Shown one piece after another: positions 1 to 6,683 of a stretch of 6,683 bases of DNA. Every line of letters starts with the position of its first letter. Within the stretch, counting starts at the first letter, position 1. A model generated the notes under the pieces. That model ran no database searches and was not told the origin of the DNA. It saw nothing but the letters and a program-made list of their open reading frames with translations. The DNA is taken from assembly GCF_012568845.1 (NCBI RefSeq), contig NZ_CP046195.1:1-6683 (forward strand), given 5' to 3'. Source of the DNA: Enterobacteriaceae endosymbiont of Donacia cincticornis. Its GTDB lineage: Bacteria; Pseudomonadota; Gammaproteobacteria; Enterobacterales; Enterobacteriaceae. The position numbers were made by a program, and so were the translations under genes.

Positions 1-2859
1 ATGAAAAGAAAAAAGAAGAAATTTGTTTGGTTAAATAAATTACAAAAAATTGTAATATTTTCCATTTTGTTAAGTTTAGTATTTACATCAATTACTAGCA
101 ATGCTTTATCTTTAAGCAAAGATAATATTACAAAAAAAAAAACTATTTTTTTTAAAAAAAAAATAGAAAAAGAGATTGTTTATTTCATACGACAAGCTTT
201 TTTTTTAAAAAAAATTAGAAAAAATTTTATATCTTTATATTCTAAAAAAAAGTTAAAGAAAAATAAAAATCCAGATATAAATCAAAATAAAAAATATCTA
301 ATAAATCAGAATAATGAAACTATAAATGTACTAAAAAATTTTTATTTTAAAAAATCATTAAGCAAGGAAGAAATTAATTGGAGTAATATAAAAAAAAATT
401 ACGATGATAGTTATTCAGGAAAAAATGATTATATTTCTGGTTTGTATCAAAACCAAAATATCAAAAAAGAAAAAGATAATGATTTTAATGAAGAAAGTTT
501 ATTTAATTCATTCTTATCAGTAAAAGATAAGTTTTCTAACAAAAAGATTTTTATTAAAAATATTAAATTAAATATCTTAAAAAAATTTAACGTAGAAATT
601 AATAGTACTGTTCAATCTATTATTAATAGATTGTTTGAAAAATTTAAATGGAATGGAAAATCTTCAGTTAAAATCAATTTAGATGAAAATTTAAATTTAA
701 ATAATTCTGAACTTGATGTATTATTTCCTTTTATAGAAGGGGAAGATTATGTATTTTTTATACAGAATAATATACATAAAACAGACAATAGAAATCAAAA
801 TAATTTAGGTGTTGGGTTTAGAAAATTATCAGATAATAATAATTATTTATTAGGAATAAATAGTTTTTTTGATTACGATTTTACTTTAGATAATACTAGA
901 ATAGGATTAGGATTAGAGTTATGGAAAGAATTTTTTAAAATAAGTACTAATGTATATTATGGATTAAGTAGATGGTGGCATCAAAATCAAAATTTTCTTA
1001 ATTTTAAAAATTATCATCATCAAAATGATATTAATAATGATGAATTTTTTTCTAGGCCGGCAATGGGATGGGATATCAATGCAGAAGGATATTTTTTAAA
1101 ATTACCAGAATTAGTATTTGAATTAAGTTATGCAAAATATTATGGAAATATAGGGTTCAAACAAGATAATAATTTAGAAAAACATGAAAAATTATTTTCT
1201 CCTTCAATTTATTCATTTAGTATAAATTATACTCCTATACCAATTTTTTCTTTTGTTATACAAACAATACAAACTAATTATGGTAAAAATAGCATTCAAT
1301 TTGGAGGAATTTTAAATTTACAATTAAATACTTCATTATATGATCAATGTCATAATAAAATTCATAATATTTTTTCATCTTCTTACGATCATAGATATAA
1401 TTTTGTTAAAAGAAATAATAATATTATTTTAGAATACAGAAAAAAATTTTTAATTAAATTATTTACAAAAAAAGAAATTTCAGGATATCCTAGAAGTGAA
1501 CATTCTTTAGGACTTATAGTAAGTTCTGTAAATAAAATTAAAAATATATATTTTCATAGTAAAAATAATTTTTTTCAAAAAGGTGGGGCTATTAAATCAG
1601 TTAATAATAATTATATAATTAAATTACCTTATTTTGATTCTCAAAACACACAAAATAATAATTATATAATTAAAGTAACAGCCATAGATTTGTTAGGAAA
1701 TAAAGATGTTTCTTATATTAAAATTAATGTTTTTCCTCCTTTAATAAGTAATAGTTTTTCTAATCTAAGTGTTTTTCCTAAAACTATATTAGTTAATTCT
1801 GAAACAGCAAAAGTTACTTTTGAAGCTAGAGATGTGAATAATAAACCATTAACTAATATAAAAAATATTAGTTTTATAGTTGATAGTGGTAATTTACCTG
1901 ATACATTTAATATAAATATTAGTAAAGTTCATGAATATCCTAAGGGTACATATACAGCAATAATTAAAAGTACATCTCCTGGAATAGCTTTGATTAGAGT
2001 TAAAATTAATAATGTTATAAATAAAGAGATTAGTGATATTATTAATATAATTTCTATTTTTACAGATAGTATGCAAGTTGTAGCAAATCCTTCTACTCTT
2101 CTTACAAAAGTAAGTGAATCTATTAATTTATCGATAAAAATATTTGATAAACATGGTAATGGAGTTCAGTTTTCTGAAGTTAAAATATCTAATATTCTTG
2201 CTATGGATCGACAAGGATATATTAGAAAAGATAGTGGAAAATTTCATTTTGAAGATATAACAAATAATAAATCTTATGATGGAGATAATTTTATTTCTTA
2301 TACTAATAAAAATGGAGAATTAAAGGTTAAGGTATCTGACCCGCATGGAATTGGGGTGCGTACTTTTCTTAAAATTAGTGCTGATTATTTTGTTAGCAAA
2401 AAAATTGCTGTAATTTTTACAGTACCTACTAGTCCTAATAATTTATATGCTAGAATGTATGGGCATATGACTGATGTTTTATTAGTAAATAAATTGTTAT
2501 TTCATAGACCAGCTTTATTTTCTGAACGTACAGGAGATCAAGTATATCATTATTTAAATGAAGATTGGGCAAAATTTACTTGGTATAATGGTGAAGATTT
2601 TTGTAAGACTCAAAATGCTCGATTACCTGATAAAGATGAATTATTAGATTTTTATTATGTTCATTCAGGGGATGATTTATTTAGTAATTATGGATGGCCT
2701 ATCGTTGATAATTTTAATTATGGATGGACTTCTTCTTCTATAAGAAATATGTATTTTCGTGATCCTTTGCATTTTTATGTTAATTTTTTAAATGGTAAAA
2801 TTGATAAAGGAATTATTAGTAATATTTTTACTGTTTTTTGTGTCCAAGAAAAAAAATAA
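1..2859 (+). CDS. Intimin/invasin-family inverse autotransporter adhesin
   Basis: Surface adhesin of 952 residues. Residues 1-36 form a long signal peptide (basic start, hydrophobic stretch about 15-31, likely cut after SNA). Residues 37-190 are a Lys/Asn-rich low-complexity stretch where relatives often have a LysM domain; I see no LysM. Residues about 195-482 match the inverse autotransporter barrel, with LGVGFRK (269-275), the FFDYDFT and RPAMGWDINAEGY blocks, and the closing RNNNIILEYRKK (471-482). An Ig-like linker domain follows (about 483-577), then Ig-like repeats near 588-682 and 690-800. The C-terminus carries the RMYGHM and RPALFSE blocks of the adhesion (DUF823-type) domain and a C-type-lectin-like tip whose two cysteines (FCKTQ and VFCVQ) could form a disulfide. 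The barrel sits in the outer membrane and the C-terminus is displayed outside. The start is the first base of the window, so upstream signals are not visible directly. The frame is intact. The exact ligand is unknown. Confidence 0.9.
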   Translation: MKRKKKKFVWLNKLQKIVIFSILLSLVFTSITSNALSLSKDNITKKKTIFFKKKIEKEIVYFIRQAFFLKKIRKNFISLYSKKKLKKNKNPDINQNKKYLINQNNETINVLKNFYFKKSLSKEEINWSNIKKNYDDSYSGKNDYISGLYQNQNIKKEKDNDFNEESLFNSFLSVKDKFSNKKIFIKNIKLNILKKFNVEINSTVQSIINRLFEKFKWNGKSSVKINLDENLNLNNSELDVLFPFIEGEDYVFFIQNNIHKTDNRNQNNLGVGFRKLSDNNNYLLGINSFFDYDFTLDNTRIGLGLELWKEFFKISTNVYYGLSRWWHQNQNFLNFKNYHHQNDINNDEFFSRPAMGWDINAEGYFLKLPELVFELSYAKYYGNIGFKQDNNLEKHEKLFSPSIYSFSINYTPIPIFSFVIQTIQTNYGKNSIQFGGILNLQLNTSLYDQCHNKIHNIFSSSYDHRYNFVKRNNNIILEYRKKFLIKLFTKKEISGYPRSEHSLGLIVSSVNKIKNIYFHSKNNFFQKGGAIKSVNNNYIIKLPYFDSQNTQNNNYIIKVTAIDLLGNKDVSYIKINVFPPLISNSFSNLSVFPKTILVNSETAKVTFEARDVNNKPLTNIKNISFIVDSGNLPDTFNINISKVHEYPKGTYTAIIKSTSPGIALIRVKINNVINKEISDIINIISIFTDSMQVVANPSTLLTKVSESINLSIKIFDKHGNGVQFSEVKISNILAMDRQGYIRKDSGKFHFEDITNNKSYDGDNFISYTNKNGELKVKVSDPHGIGVRTFLKISADYFVSKKIAVIFTVPTSPNNLYARMYGHMTDVLLVNKLLFHRPALFSERTGDQVYHYLNEDWAKFTWYNGEDFCKTQNARLPDKDELLDFYYVHSGDDLFSNYGWPIVDNFNYGWTSSSIRNMYFRDPLHFYVNFLNGKIDKGIISNIFTVFCVQEKK
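1603..1674 (+). repeat. In-frame 21-bp direct repeat inside the adhesin gene
   Basis: The 21 bases at 1603-1623 recur identically at 1654-1674, 51 bases (17 codons) apart. Both copies encode NNNYIIK (residues 535-541 and 552-558), within the Ig-like linker just after the barrel. The spacing is in frame, so gain or loss of a unit would change the protein by 17 residues without a frameshift. In such AT-rich sequence this may be simple drift. Confidence 0.7.
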
Positions 2860-2869
2860 AATACTTATT

Positions 2870-2904
2870 TTTTTTTGATTAAAAACAATGTTTAATCAAA
2901 AAAA
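2870..2904. repeat. 14-bp perfect inverted repeat in the adhesin-pehA gap
   Basis: Arms at 2870-2883 (seven T then GATTAAA) and 2891-2904 (TTTAATC then seven A) pair perfectly around a 7-base loop. It lies 10 bases after the adhesin stop codon and 46 bases before the polygalacturonase start, so it would form a hairpin at the 3' end of the adhesin mRNA. No U-rich tail follows the stem on either strand and the stem has only one G-C pair, so it is not a textbook intrinsic terminator. Transcript end-stabilisation or weak termination are possible roles. Confidence 0.6.
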
Positions 2905-2950
2905 TATTATACAATAATACTATTATTATTTTAATATGAATTAATTAAAA

Positions 2951-4234
2951 ATGAAAATATTATTTTATAGACATGCAAAAAATATTTTTTTTCATACTAT
3001 ATTTATAATCACAATTTTATTTTTTCATAATTATGTATATGCGAAAGATACACGTTCTGTTACCGAACCAGTAATACCTAAAATATGTAAAACATTAATA
3101 GCTAATAACGATAAAGATTTTACTAATGAAATTAATAATACTATTGCAGATTGTGCAAAACAACATAAAATAGTTAGTTTAGTAACTTCTGATAATGGGG
3201 ATACACATTTTTTTTCTGGGCCCATAATTATTCCTTCTTATGGTGGTCTGTTAATAAATAAAAAAGTTATTTTAACAGCTATTAATGATCCTACCTTATA
3301 TGATAAGGGTAATGAAAGATGTGGAACATTAGATAATATAGGTAAAGGATGTAAACCATTTATAACCTTGAAAGGTGAAAATAGTGGTTTATATGGGGAG
3401 GGATATATTGATGGACAAGGGGGAGTTGTATTAAAAAATAAAAAATATACTTGGTGGCAATTAGCTACAGAAGCTAAAGTTAGTCATAAAAGACAAAATA
3501 ATCCTCATTTAATTGATATTAATTCAGGACATAATACAATTATTTATAAATTAAATTTAATAAATTCTCCAAATTTTCATGTTGTACCTTATCAAACAGA
3601 TGGTTTGACTATTTGGGGGGTAAAAATAAATACTCCTTCTGACGCTCGTAATACAGATGGAATAGATCCTTCTTCTTCTCAGAATATAACTATTACACAA
3701 TCTAATATTAGTACAGGAGATGATAATATAGCTATTAAAGCTGGTAATAAAGGTGCATCGAAACATATAAGTATTTTAAATAATAATTTTGGTTATGGAC
3801 ATGGTATGTCTATAGGAAGTGAAACAAACGGGGGGGTAAATGATATTCTTATTAAAAATTTAACATTACAAAATACAACTAATGGTTTAAGAATTAAAAG
3901 TAATGTAACAAATGGAGGATTAGTAACAGATATTCACTATGAAAATATTTGTATTTTTAATGTAAAAAATCCTATTATTTTAGATACTAATTATAATAAT
4001 AACGAAGAAAATAAAGAAAAAAATATTCCCCAATTTAAAAATATTTTTTTTGAAAATATTGAGGTTTTAACTAGCGGGTTATTAAAATTTAGTGGATTGA
4101 ATGAAGAAAATATGATTGAAATTTTTGTAAATAATTTTCATATAAAAAATGGATCTTCATGGATTAAAGATAATGTTATTATCCATGGTAATATTGATAA
4201 TGTTATAAATAATAATAATTGTACATTATATTAA
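2951..4234 (+). CDS. pehA: Secreted GH28 polygalacturonase (PehA-like pectinase)
   Basis: Glycoside hydrolase family 28 enzyme that hydrolyses alpha-1,4 galacturonosyl bonds of pectin (probably EC 3.2.1.15, endo-acting). Its 427 residues start with a signal peptide (hydrophobic core about 11-28, likely cut after VYA at 31), so it is exported. All family motifs are present: NTDG with Asp236, GDD with Asp257-Asp258, GHG with His284 and RIK with Arg314/Lys316. The 21-residue spacing from Asp236 to Asp257 equals that in Pectobacterium PehA (D202/D223 as I recall them). The match to PehA extends along the whole chain, including INSPNFHVV, GMSIGSET and TNGLRIKS. Cys46, Cys68, Cys124 and Cys134 fall where the homologue has cysteines. 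The ATG at 2951 is the start that gives an intact signal peptide; an ATG at 2936 hits a stop at once. No Shine-Dalgarno is visible. The stop overlaps that of the convergent pheA. Confidence 0.96.
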   Translation: MKILFYRHAKNIFFHTIFIITILFFHNYVYAKDTRSVTEPVIPKICKTLIANNDKDFTNEINNTIADCAKQHKIVSLVTSDNGDTHFFSGPIIIPSYGGLLINKKVILTAINDPTLYDKGNERCGTLDNIGKGCKPFITLKGENSGLYGEGYIDGQGGVVLKNKKYTWWQLATEAKVSHKRQNNPHLIDINSGHNTIIYKLNLINSPNFHVVPYQTDGLTIWGVKINTPSDARNTDGIDPSSSQNITITQSNISTGDDNIAIKAGNKGASKHISILNNNFGYGHGMSIGSETNGGVNDILIKNLTLQNTTNGLRIKSNVTNGGLVTDIHYENICIFNVKNPIILDTNYNNNEENKEKNIPQFKNIFFENIEVLTSGLLKFSGLNEENMIEIFVNNFHIKNGSSWIKDNVIIHGNIDNVINNNNCTLY

Positions 4235-4893
4235 TTTTTTTTTAAAACTAAAAAAATAGTTTTATTATTTTTTTTATTTGATATATTTTTTTTTAAAACA
4301 TATAACTTATAAAAAGTAGCAGCTATTTCATTTCCAATAGCTGCTACTTTTTCTGATGGGGAATTTTGGATTAAATTCATAGCATATGAAGTACTAGAAC
4401 AATGTTTTAATTCCCATGATAAATTTTTTTTTATAAAAAAACTGCATTGTTTTAATGGTTCAGAATGACTATAAACTTTTTTTATTTTTTTTAAAATGGT
4501 TTTTTTTTTAGACACTAAACAATGCTTAATAGGTAACTGAAAAATGTTTTTTATCTGCAAATAAGTACTATTAATTTTTAACAATTTAAATACTTCTTTA
4601 ATAATTCCTGTAGTATTATTATATATTGGAACTATAGCTAATTTAATAAAATGTTGTTTTATGTAAAAAAAAATTTCAGAAAAAGTTTGACAACTTACAT
4701 TAATAATTTTTTTTTTTAAAAAAAAATTATTAATGTAAGTTAATACAGCTAAATGAGAATAACTATATAAAGGTCCTAAAAAAACAATACTTTCTGTATT
4801 TATATTTAAAGTTAAGAAATTATTTTTAATATTATTAATATTATAATTAATTATAATATTATCACCAATATTTTTTTTAATTATATTAATCAT
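4231..4893 (-). CDS. pheA: Monofunctional prephenate dehydratase lacking CM and ACT domains
   Basis: Converts prephenate to phenylpyruvate, the penultimate step to phenylalanine, in the cytoplasm. The 220 residues align with the dehydratase domain of E. coli PheA: FLGPLYSYSHLA (38-49), VPIYNNTTG (88-96), KHCLV (123-127), VYSHSEPLKQC (140-150), STSYAM (167-172), VAAIGNEIAAT (183-193) and KTIFLVL (211-217). Equivalents of E. coli Asn160, Ser208, Gln215 and catalytic Thr278 are kept (Asn92, Ser142, Gln149, Thr212). Two usually conserved positions differ: the Arg of the TRF motif is Ile213, and the Glu of PIEN is Tyr91. The N-terminal chorismate mutase domain is absent, replaced by 33 unrecognised residues, and the protein ends 3 residues after the dehydratase domain, so the ACT domain that senses phenylalanine is missing. 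It lies 73 bases downstream of trfA on the same strand and could be co-transcribed. No Shine-Dalgarno is seen before the ATG. Confidence 0.9.
   Translation of the reverse strand: MINIIKKNIGDNIIINYNINNIKNNFLTLNINTESIVFLGPLYSYSHLAVLTYINNFFLKKKIINVSCQTFSEIFFYIKQHFIKLAIVPIYNNTTGIIKEVFKLLKINSTYLQIKNIFQLPIKHCLVSKKKTILKKIKKVYSHSEPLKQCSFFIKKNLSWELKHCSSTSYAMNLIQNSPSEKVAAIGNEIAATFYKLYVLKKNISNKKNNKTIFLVLKKN
4243..4279 (+). terminator. Candidate weak terminator just after pehA
   Basis: TAAAACTA (4243-4250) and TAGTTTTA (4257-4264) pair perfectly around six A, followed by a T-rich tail to 4279. It begins 9 bases after the pehA stop, inside the 3' end of the oppositely oriented pheA. The stem is 8 bp with a single G-C pair, so it is a weak candidate, and it could act together with the stronger hairpin at 4311-4352. 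Confidence 0.35.
4311..4352. terminator. Bidirectional terminator-like hairpin embedded in pheA
   Basis: Perfect 17-bp inverted repeat: AAAAAGTAGCAGCTATT (4311-4327) and its reverse complement (4336-4352) around an 8-base loop. On either strand it reads as an A tract, a stem with several G-C pairs and a run of five T, the shape of a bidirectional intrinsic terminator. It lies 77 bases after the pehA stop, so it is well placed to end pehA transcripts. On the other strand it is coding sequence for PheA residues 181-195, where translating ribosomes would tend to keep it unfolded. The repeat is directly seen; terminator function is inferred. Confidence 0.55.
4692..4741. repeat. 50-bp near-perfect palindrome inside pheA
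   Basis: AACTTACATTAATAA (4692-4706) is followed by 11 T, 9 A, and then the exact reverse complement TTATTAATGTAAGTT (4727-4741). The arms pair over about 24 bp with essentially no loop. It codes for PheA residues 51-67, a weakly conserved part of the dehydratase domain, without breaking the frame. It could extrude as a cruciform or fold as an mRNA hairpin. Confidence 0.85.
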
Positions 4894-4922
4894 GTTTATT
4901 TTTTATAATGAAAATTTTATAT

Positions 4923-4937
4923 TACTATAACATAGTA
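4923..4937. repeat. Small palindrome in the trfA-pheA gap
   Basis: TACTAT and ATAGTA flank a 3-base spacer, making a 15-bp perfect dyad in the 73-base gap between trfA and pheA. It could be an operator or a small mRNA hairpin upstream of pheA, or chance in AT-rich sequence. I see nothing else identifiable in this gap. Confidence 0.3.
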
Positions 4938-4966
4938 GACATATTTACATGGGAAAATATAGTTAG

Positions 4967-5932
<966 letters not shown>

Positions 5933-6413
5933 GAAAATTAAGTTTAATTAATACACAGAATAATATTCATTATAATCTATATTAGATAAAGTAATATATG
6001 TATAATATAATTAACTAACAAGCAAGCAATCTCATTACATTAACATTAAATAACAATCAAATCATTACTGCATGTATATATGATACGTATATGTGTAAAT
6101 AAAATAAATTACGATAATAAATGAGATTTTATCTATTTTATAGTTTTATAAAAAAATGGATAAATTTTTTATACATACTCTCCTATCAAAGAATCCAATA
6201 ACACACAAAAAACAACTATATTTTATCAGTGAATGAGCAAAGAAAAATATTTTTTAGTTAGTTTACTATTATTTTTAATAAAAATCCGAAATCCTAAAAA
6301 TCATTGTTTTAATTATATCTAATTTTTTTTATATGTCAAAGAAAATTTCAAAAATTTTTATAAAATAATTTATTTAAAAAAAATATAATACGAAAAAAAT
6401 AGTGAAATAGCAA
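5933..6413. other. Non-coding, AT-rich region upstream of trfA
   Basis: About 480 bases with no recognisable gene, tRNA or structured RNA. It must contain the trfA promoter; a TATAAT on the minus strand at 5969-5974 sits 36 bases before the trfA ATG, but no convincing -35 partner is seen. CAAGCAAGCAA at 6020-6030 faintly resembles the iteron core. A 29-codon open frame at 6233-6322 is probably chance. The region is likely the AT-rich part of the replication origin. Confidence 0.5.
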
Positions 6414-6530
6414 AGTCGGGATAGCAAGTAGCAAAAGTCGGGATAGCAAGTAGCAAAAGTCGGGATAGCAAGTAGCAAAAGTCGGGATAGCAAGTAGCGT
6501 ACCTATATATATATATACATTACTTAATAT
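6370..6530. other. Probable plasmid replication origin (oriV)
   Basis: The iteron array is flanked by very AT-rich DNA on both sides, including a (TA)7 run at 6504-6517 just past the last iteron that would melt easily. With a TrfA initiator on the same molecule, this is the standard layout of an iteron-type origin. I could not find a convincing DnaA box. The boundaries are approximate. Confidence 0.7.
6415..6498. repeat. Four tandem 22-bp iterons, probable TrfA binding sites
   Basis: GTCGGGATAGCAAGTAGC recurs at 6415, 6437, 6459 and 6481 with an exact 22-bp period. The first three copies are followed by the identical spacer AAAA; the fourth diverges after 18 bases. A degenerate tail of a further copy (AATAGCAAA) precedes the first. 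Each unit holds TAGCAA twice, 7 bp apart. The units have about 45% G+C, far above their surroundings, so they are under constraint. The 22-bp period is about two helical turns, placing each site on the same DNA face, as in iteron-controlled origins. Confidence 0.9.
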
Positions 6531-6581
6531 AAACGATAATTCTTTTAATCCTTTTTTAGTCCTTTCTTAAAAAAAAAAAAC

Positions 6582-6609
6582 TTGCAAAAAAAAAAAAGAA
6601 GTATACAAT
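6582..6609 (+). promoter_or_regulatory. Candidate promoter facing the adhesin gene if circular
   Basis: TTGCAA (6582-6587) and TACAAT (6604-6609) are separated by 16 bases, an acceptable sigma-70 layout with 4/6 and 5/6 matches. If the molecule is circular, it would direct transcription into the adhesin start about 75 bases downstream. Such matches are common in AT-rich DNA. Nothing else is recognised between the origin and the window end. Confidence 0.25.
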
Positions 6610-6683
6610 TGCTCTATACATGAGCGATTTTAAGAAAAAAAAAGTTAGTTGTTAAAAATTTTTAGTAAAAGAAAATATTTATA

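Noticed and set aside
1894..2076. Minus-strand open frame inside the adhesin gene
   Set aside because: Antisense shadow of a well-supported coding region; low-complexity peptide.
3031..3225. Minus-strand open frame inside pehA
   Set aside because: Antisense shadow of the conserved polygalacturonase N-terminal region; no independent support.
3557..3766. Minus-strand open frame opposite the pehA catalytic motifs
   Set aside because: Its openness follows from the constrained pehA codons on the other strand.
5969..5974. trfA promoter at a minus-strand TATAAT
   Set aside because: No acceptable -35 element at 16-18 bp, and TATAAT is common in this composition; mentioned only as a possibility.
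6169..6177. DnaA box (TTATACATA, one mismatch) and a weaker one near 6157-6165
   Set aside because: Near-matches to an AT-rich 9-mer are expected by chance here; no cluster and no exact site.
5933..6413. tRNA, antisense RNA or addiction module near the origin
   Set aside because: No cloverleaf, no TTCGA-type T-loop, no paired small ORFs and no strong hairpin of the kind used by copy-control RNAs.
6415..6498. CRISPR array
   Set aside because: The 22-bp units are directly tandem with only a constant AAAA between cores, no variable spacers and no cas genes; iterons explain it.

Overview
The window looks like most or all of a small, extremely AT-rich plasmid from a host-restricted, genome-reduced gammaproteobacterial symbiont, probably of a leaf-feeding insect. 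Three things point there: pervasive poly(A)/poly(T) and Lys/Asn/Ile-biased proteins; a replication initiator with adjacent iterons instead of chromosomal genes; and a cargo matching beetle nutritional/digestive symbioses. Pectinase-supplying symbionts of leaf beetles (reed beetles, tortoise beetles, Eumolpinae) are the closest known biology. Having both a pectinase and an amino-acid biosynthesis gene fits reed-beetle-type symbionts better than the very reduced tortoise-beetle symbiont. This host assignment is inference.

Layout. 1-2859 (+) encodes an intimin/invasin-family inverse autotransporter adhesin with a signal peptide, outer-membrane barrel, Ig-like domains and a C-terminal lectin-like adhesion domain. 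2951-4234 (+) encodes a secreted GH28 polygalacturonase with all catalytic residues, very like Pectobacterium PehA. 4231-4893 (-) encodes a stand-alone prephenate dehydratase with neither the chorismate mutase nor the ACT regulatory domain; its stop codon overlaps that of the polygalacturonase in one TTAA. 4967-5932 (-) encodes a TrfA-type replication initiator whose N-terminus has been expanded by a duplicated 55-bp element and very long A tracts, including one of 33 bases. 5933-6683 carries no recognised gene. It holds the likely origin: four 22-bp iterons at 6415-6498 next to a (TA)7 run.

How the parts fit. TrfA and its iterons maintain the plasmid. The polygalacturonase would be exported to break down plant pectin for the host. 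The deregulated prephenate dehydratase would push chorismate-derived prephenate toward phenylalanine, the precursor for tyrosine and cuticle tanning. The adhesin would sit on the cell surface and may hold the symbiont in its organ or help during transmission. The plasmid therefore reads as a compact set of host-service genes.

Structural oddities. Several long perfect inverted repeats lie inside coding sequence: two in pheA (a 50-bp near-perfect palindrome and a 17-bp-stem hairpin shaped like a bidirectional terminator) and one in trfA. No convincing Shine-Dalgarno sequence precedes any of the four genes. The window starts exactly on an ATG, so it was probably opened there from a circle, but the ends do not overlap and circularity is not shown.
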